DNA of 37,749 nt, taken from Comamonadaceae bacterium. GTDB taxonomy: Bacteria; Pseudomonadota; Gammaproteobacteria; Burkholderiales; Burkholderiaceae_C. Below the pieces are notes generated by a model. It was not told the DNA's origin. It ran no database searches and saw nothing but the letters and a program-made list of their open reading frames with translations. The stretch lies in assembly GCA_947448375.1 (NCBI GenBank), contig CANFMY010000006.1, positions 1 through 37,749 on the forward strand, given 5' to 3'. A program made the position numbers and the translations under genes. Position 1 is the first letter of the stretch. Every line of letters starts with the position of its first letter. This document shows positions 37,641 to 37,749 of the stretch, in pieces.

Positions 37641-37749
37641 ATGTGCGGAATCGTTGCAGCCGTGTCGACCCACAACGTCGTTCCCGTCCTGGTGCAGGGC
37701 CTGCAGCGCCTGGAGTACCGGGGCTATGACTCGTGTGGCGTGGCCGTGC
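37641..37749 (+). CDS. glmS: Glutamine-fructose-6-phosphate aminotransferase (N-terminal fragment, truncated by window)
   Basis: [36 protein letters not shown]. Confidence 0.95.
   Translation, partial: MCGIVAAVSTHNVVPVLVQGLQRLEYRGYDSCGVAV

Overview
This is a high-GC, mostly housekeeping chromosomal segment, probably from a betaproteobacterium (Burkholderiales/Comamonadaceae-like gene content; this is inference). I can support about 35 CDS. They include a partial icmF, a TRAP transporter (dctPQM), a FAH-family protein, coaX, a molybdopterin oxidoreductase, rlmJ, rplM-rpsI, erpA, anmK, an M23 peptidase, tyrS, a CDF transporter, dtd, ybeY, phoH/ybeZ, ruvAB, an enoyl-CoA hydratase plus thioesterase, an Atm1-type ABC exporter, a 5-formyl-THF cyclo-ligase, slt, an MBL-fold protein, glmU, an Lrp/AsnC regulator and partial glmS. 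No rRNA, tRNA, CRISPR, phage or IS element was seen. The best candidate for an undescribed system is a four-gene minus-strand operon (about 18109-22137), with every junction a 4-nt ATGA/GTGA overlap. It encodes a DPPR-synthase-like UbiA prenyltransferase, a flippase-like LPG-synthase-TM protein, an ArnT/GT39-like membrane glycosyltransferase and a HAD-IB phosphatase, which fits a polyprenyl-phosphate-pentose glycan-decoration pathway. Directly upstream is an array of degenerate ~11-bp repeats phased on the DNA helix (22196-22336). Other notable items are an 8-copy GVQEPPG repeat (a run of PPG stalling motifs) inside the TRAP large permease, an intrinsic terminator between dctP and dctQM, a Tat/lipobox-bearing FAH-family protein, an MBL-fold protein with altered metal ligands, and several strong palindromic operators.
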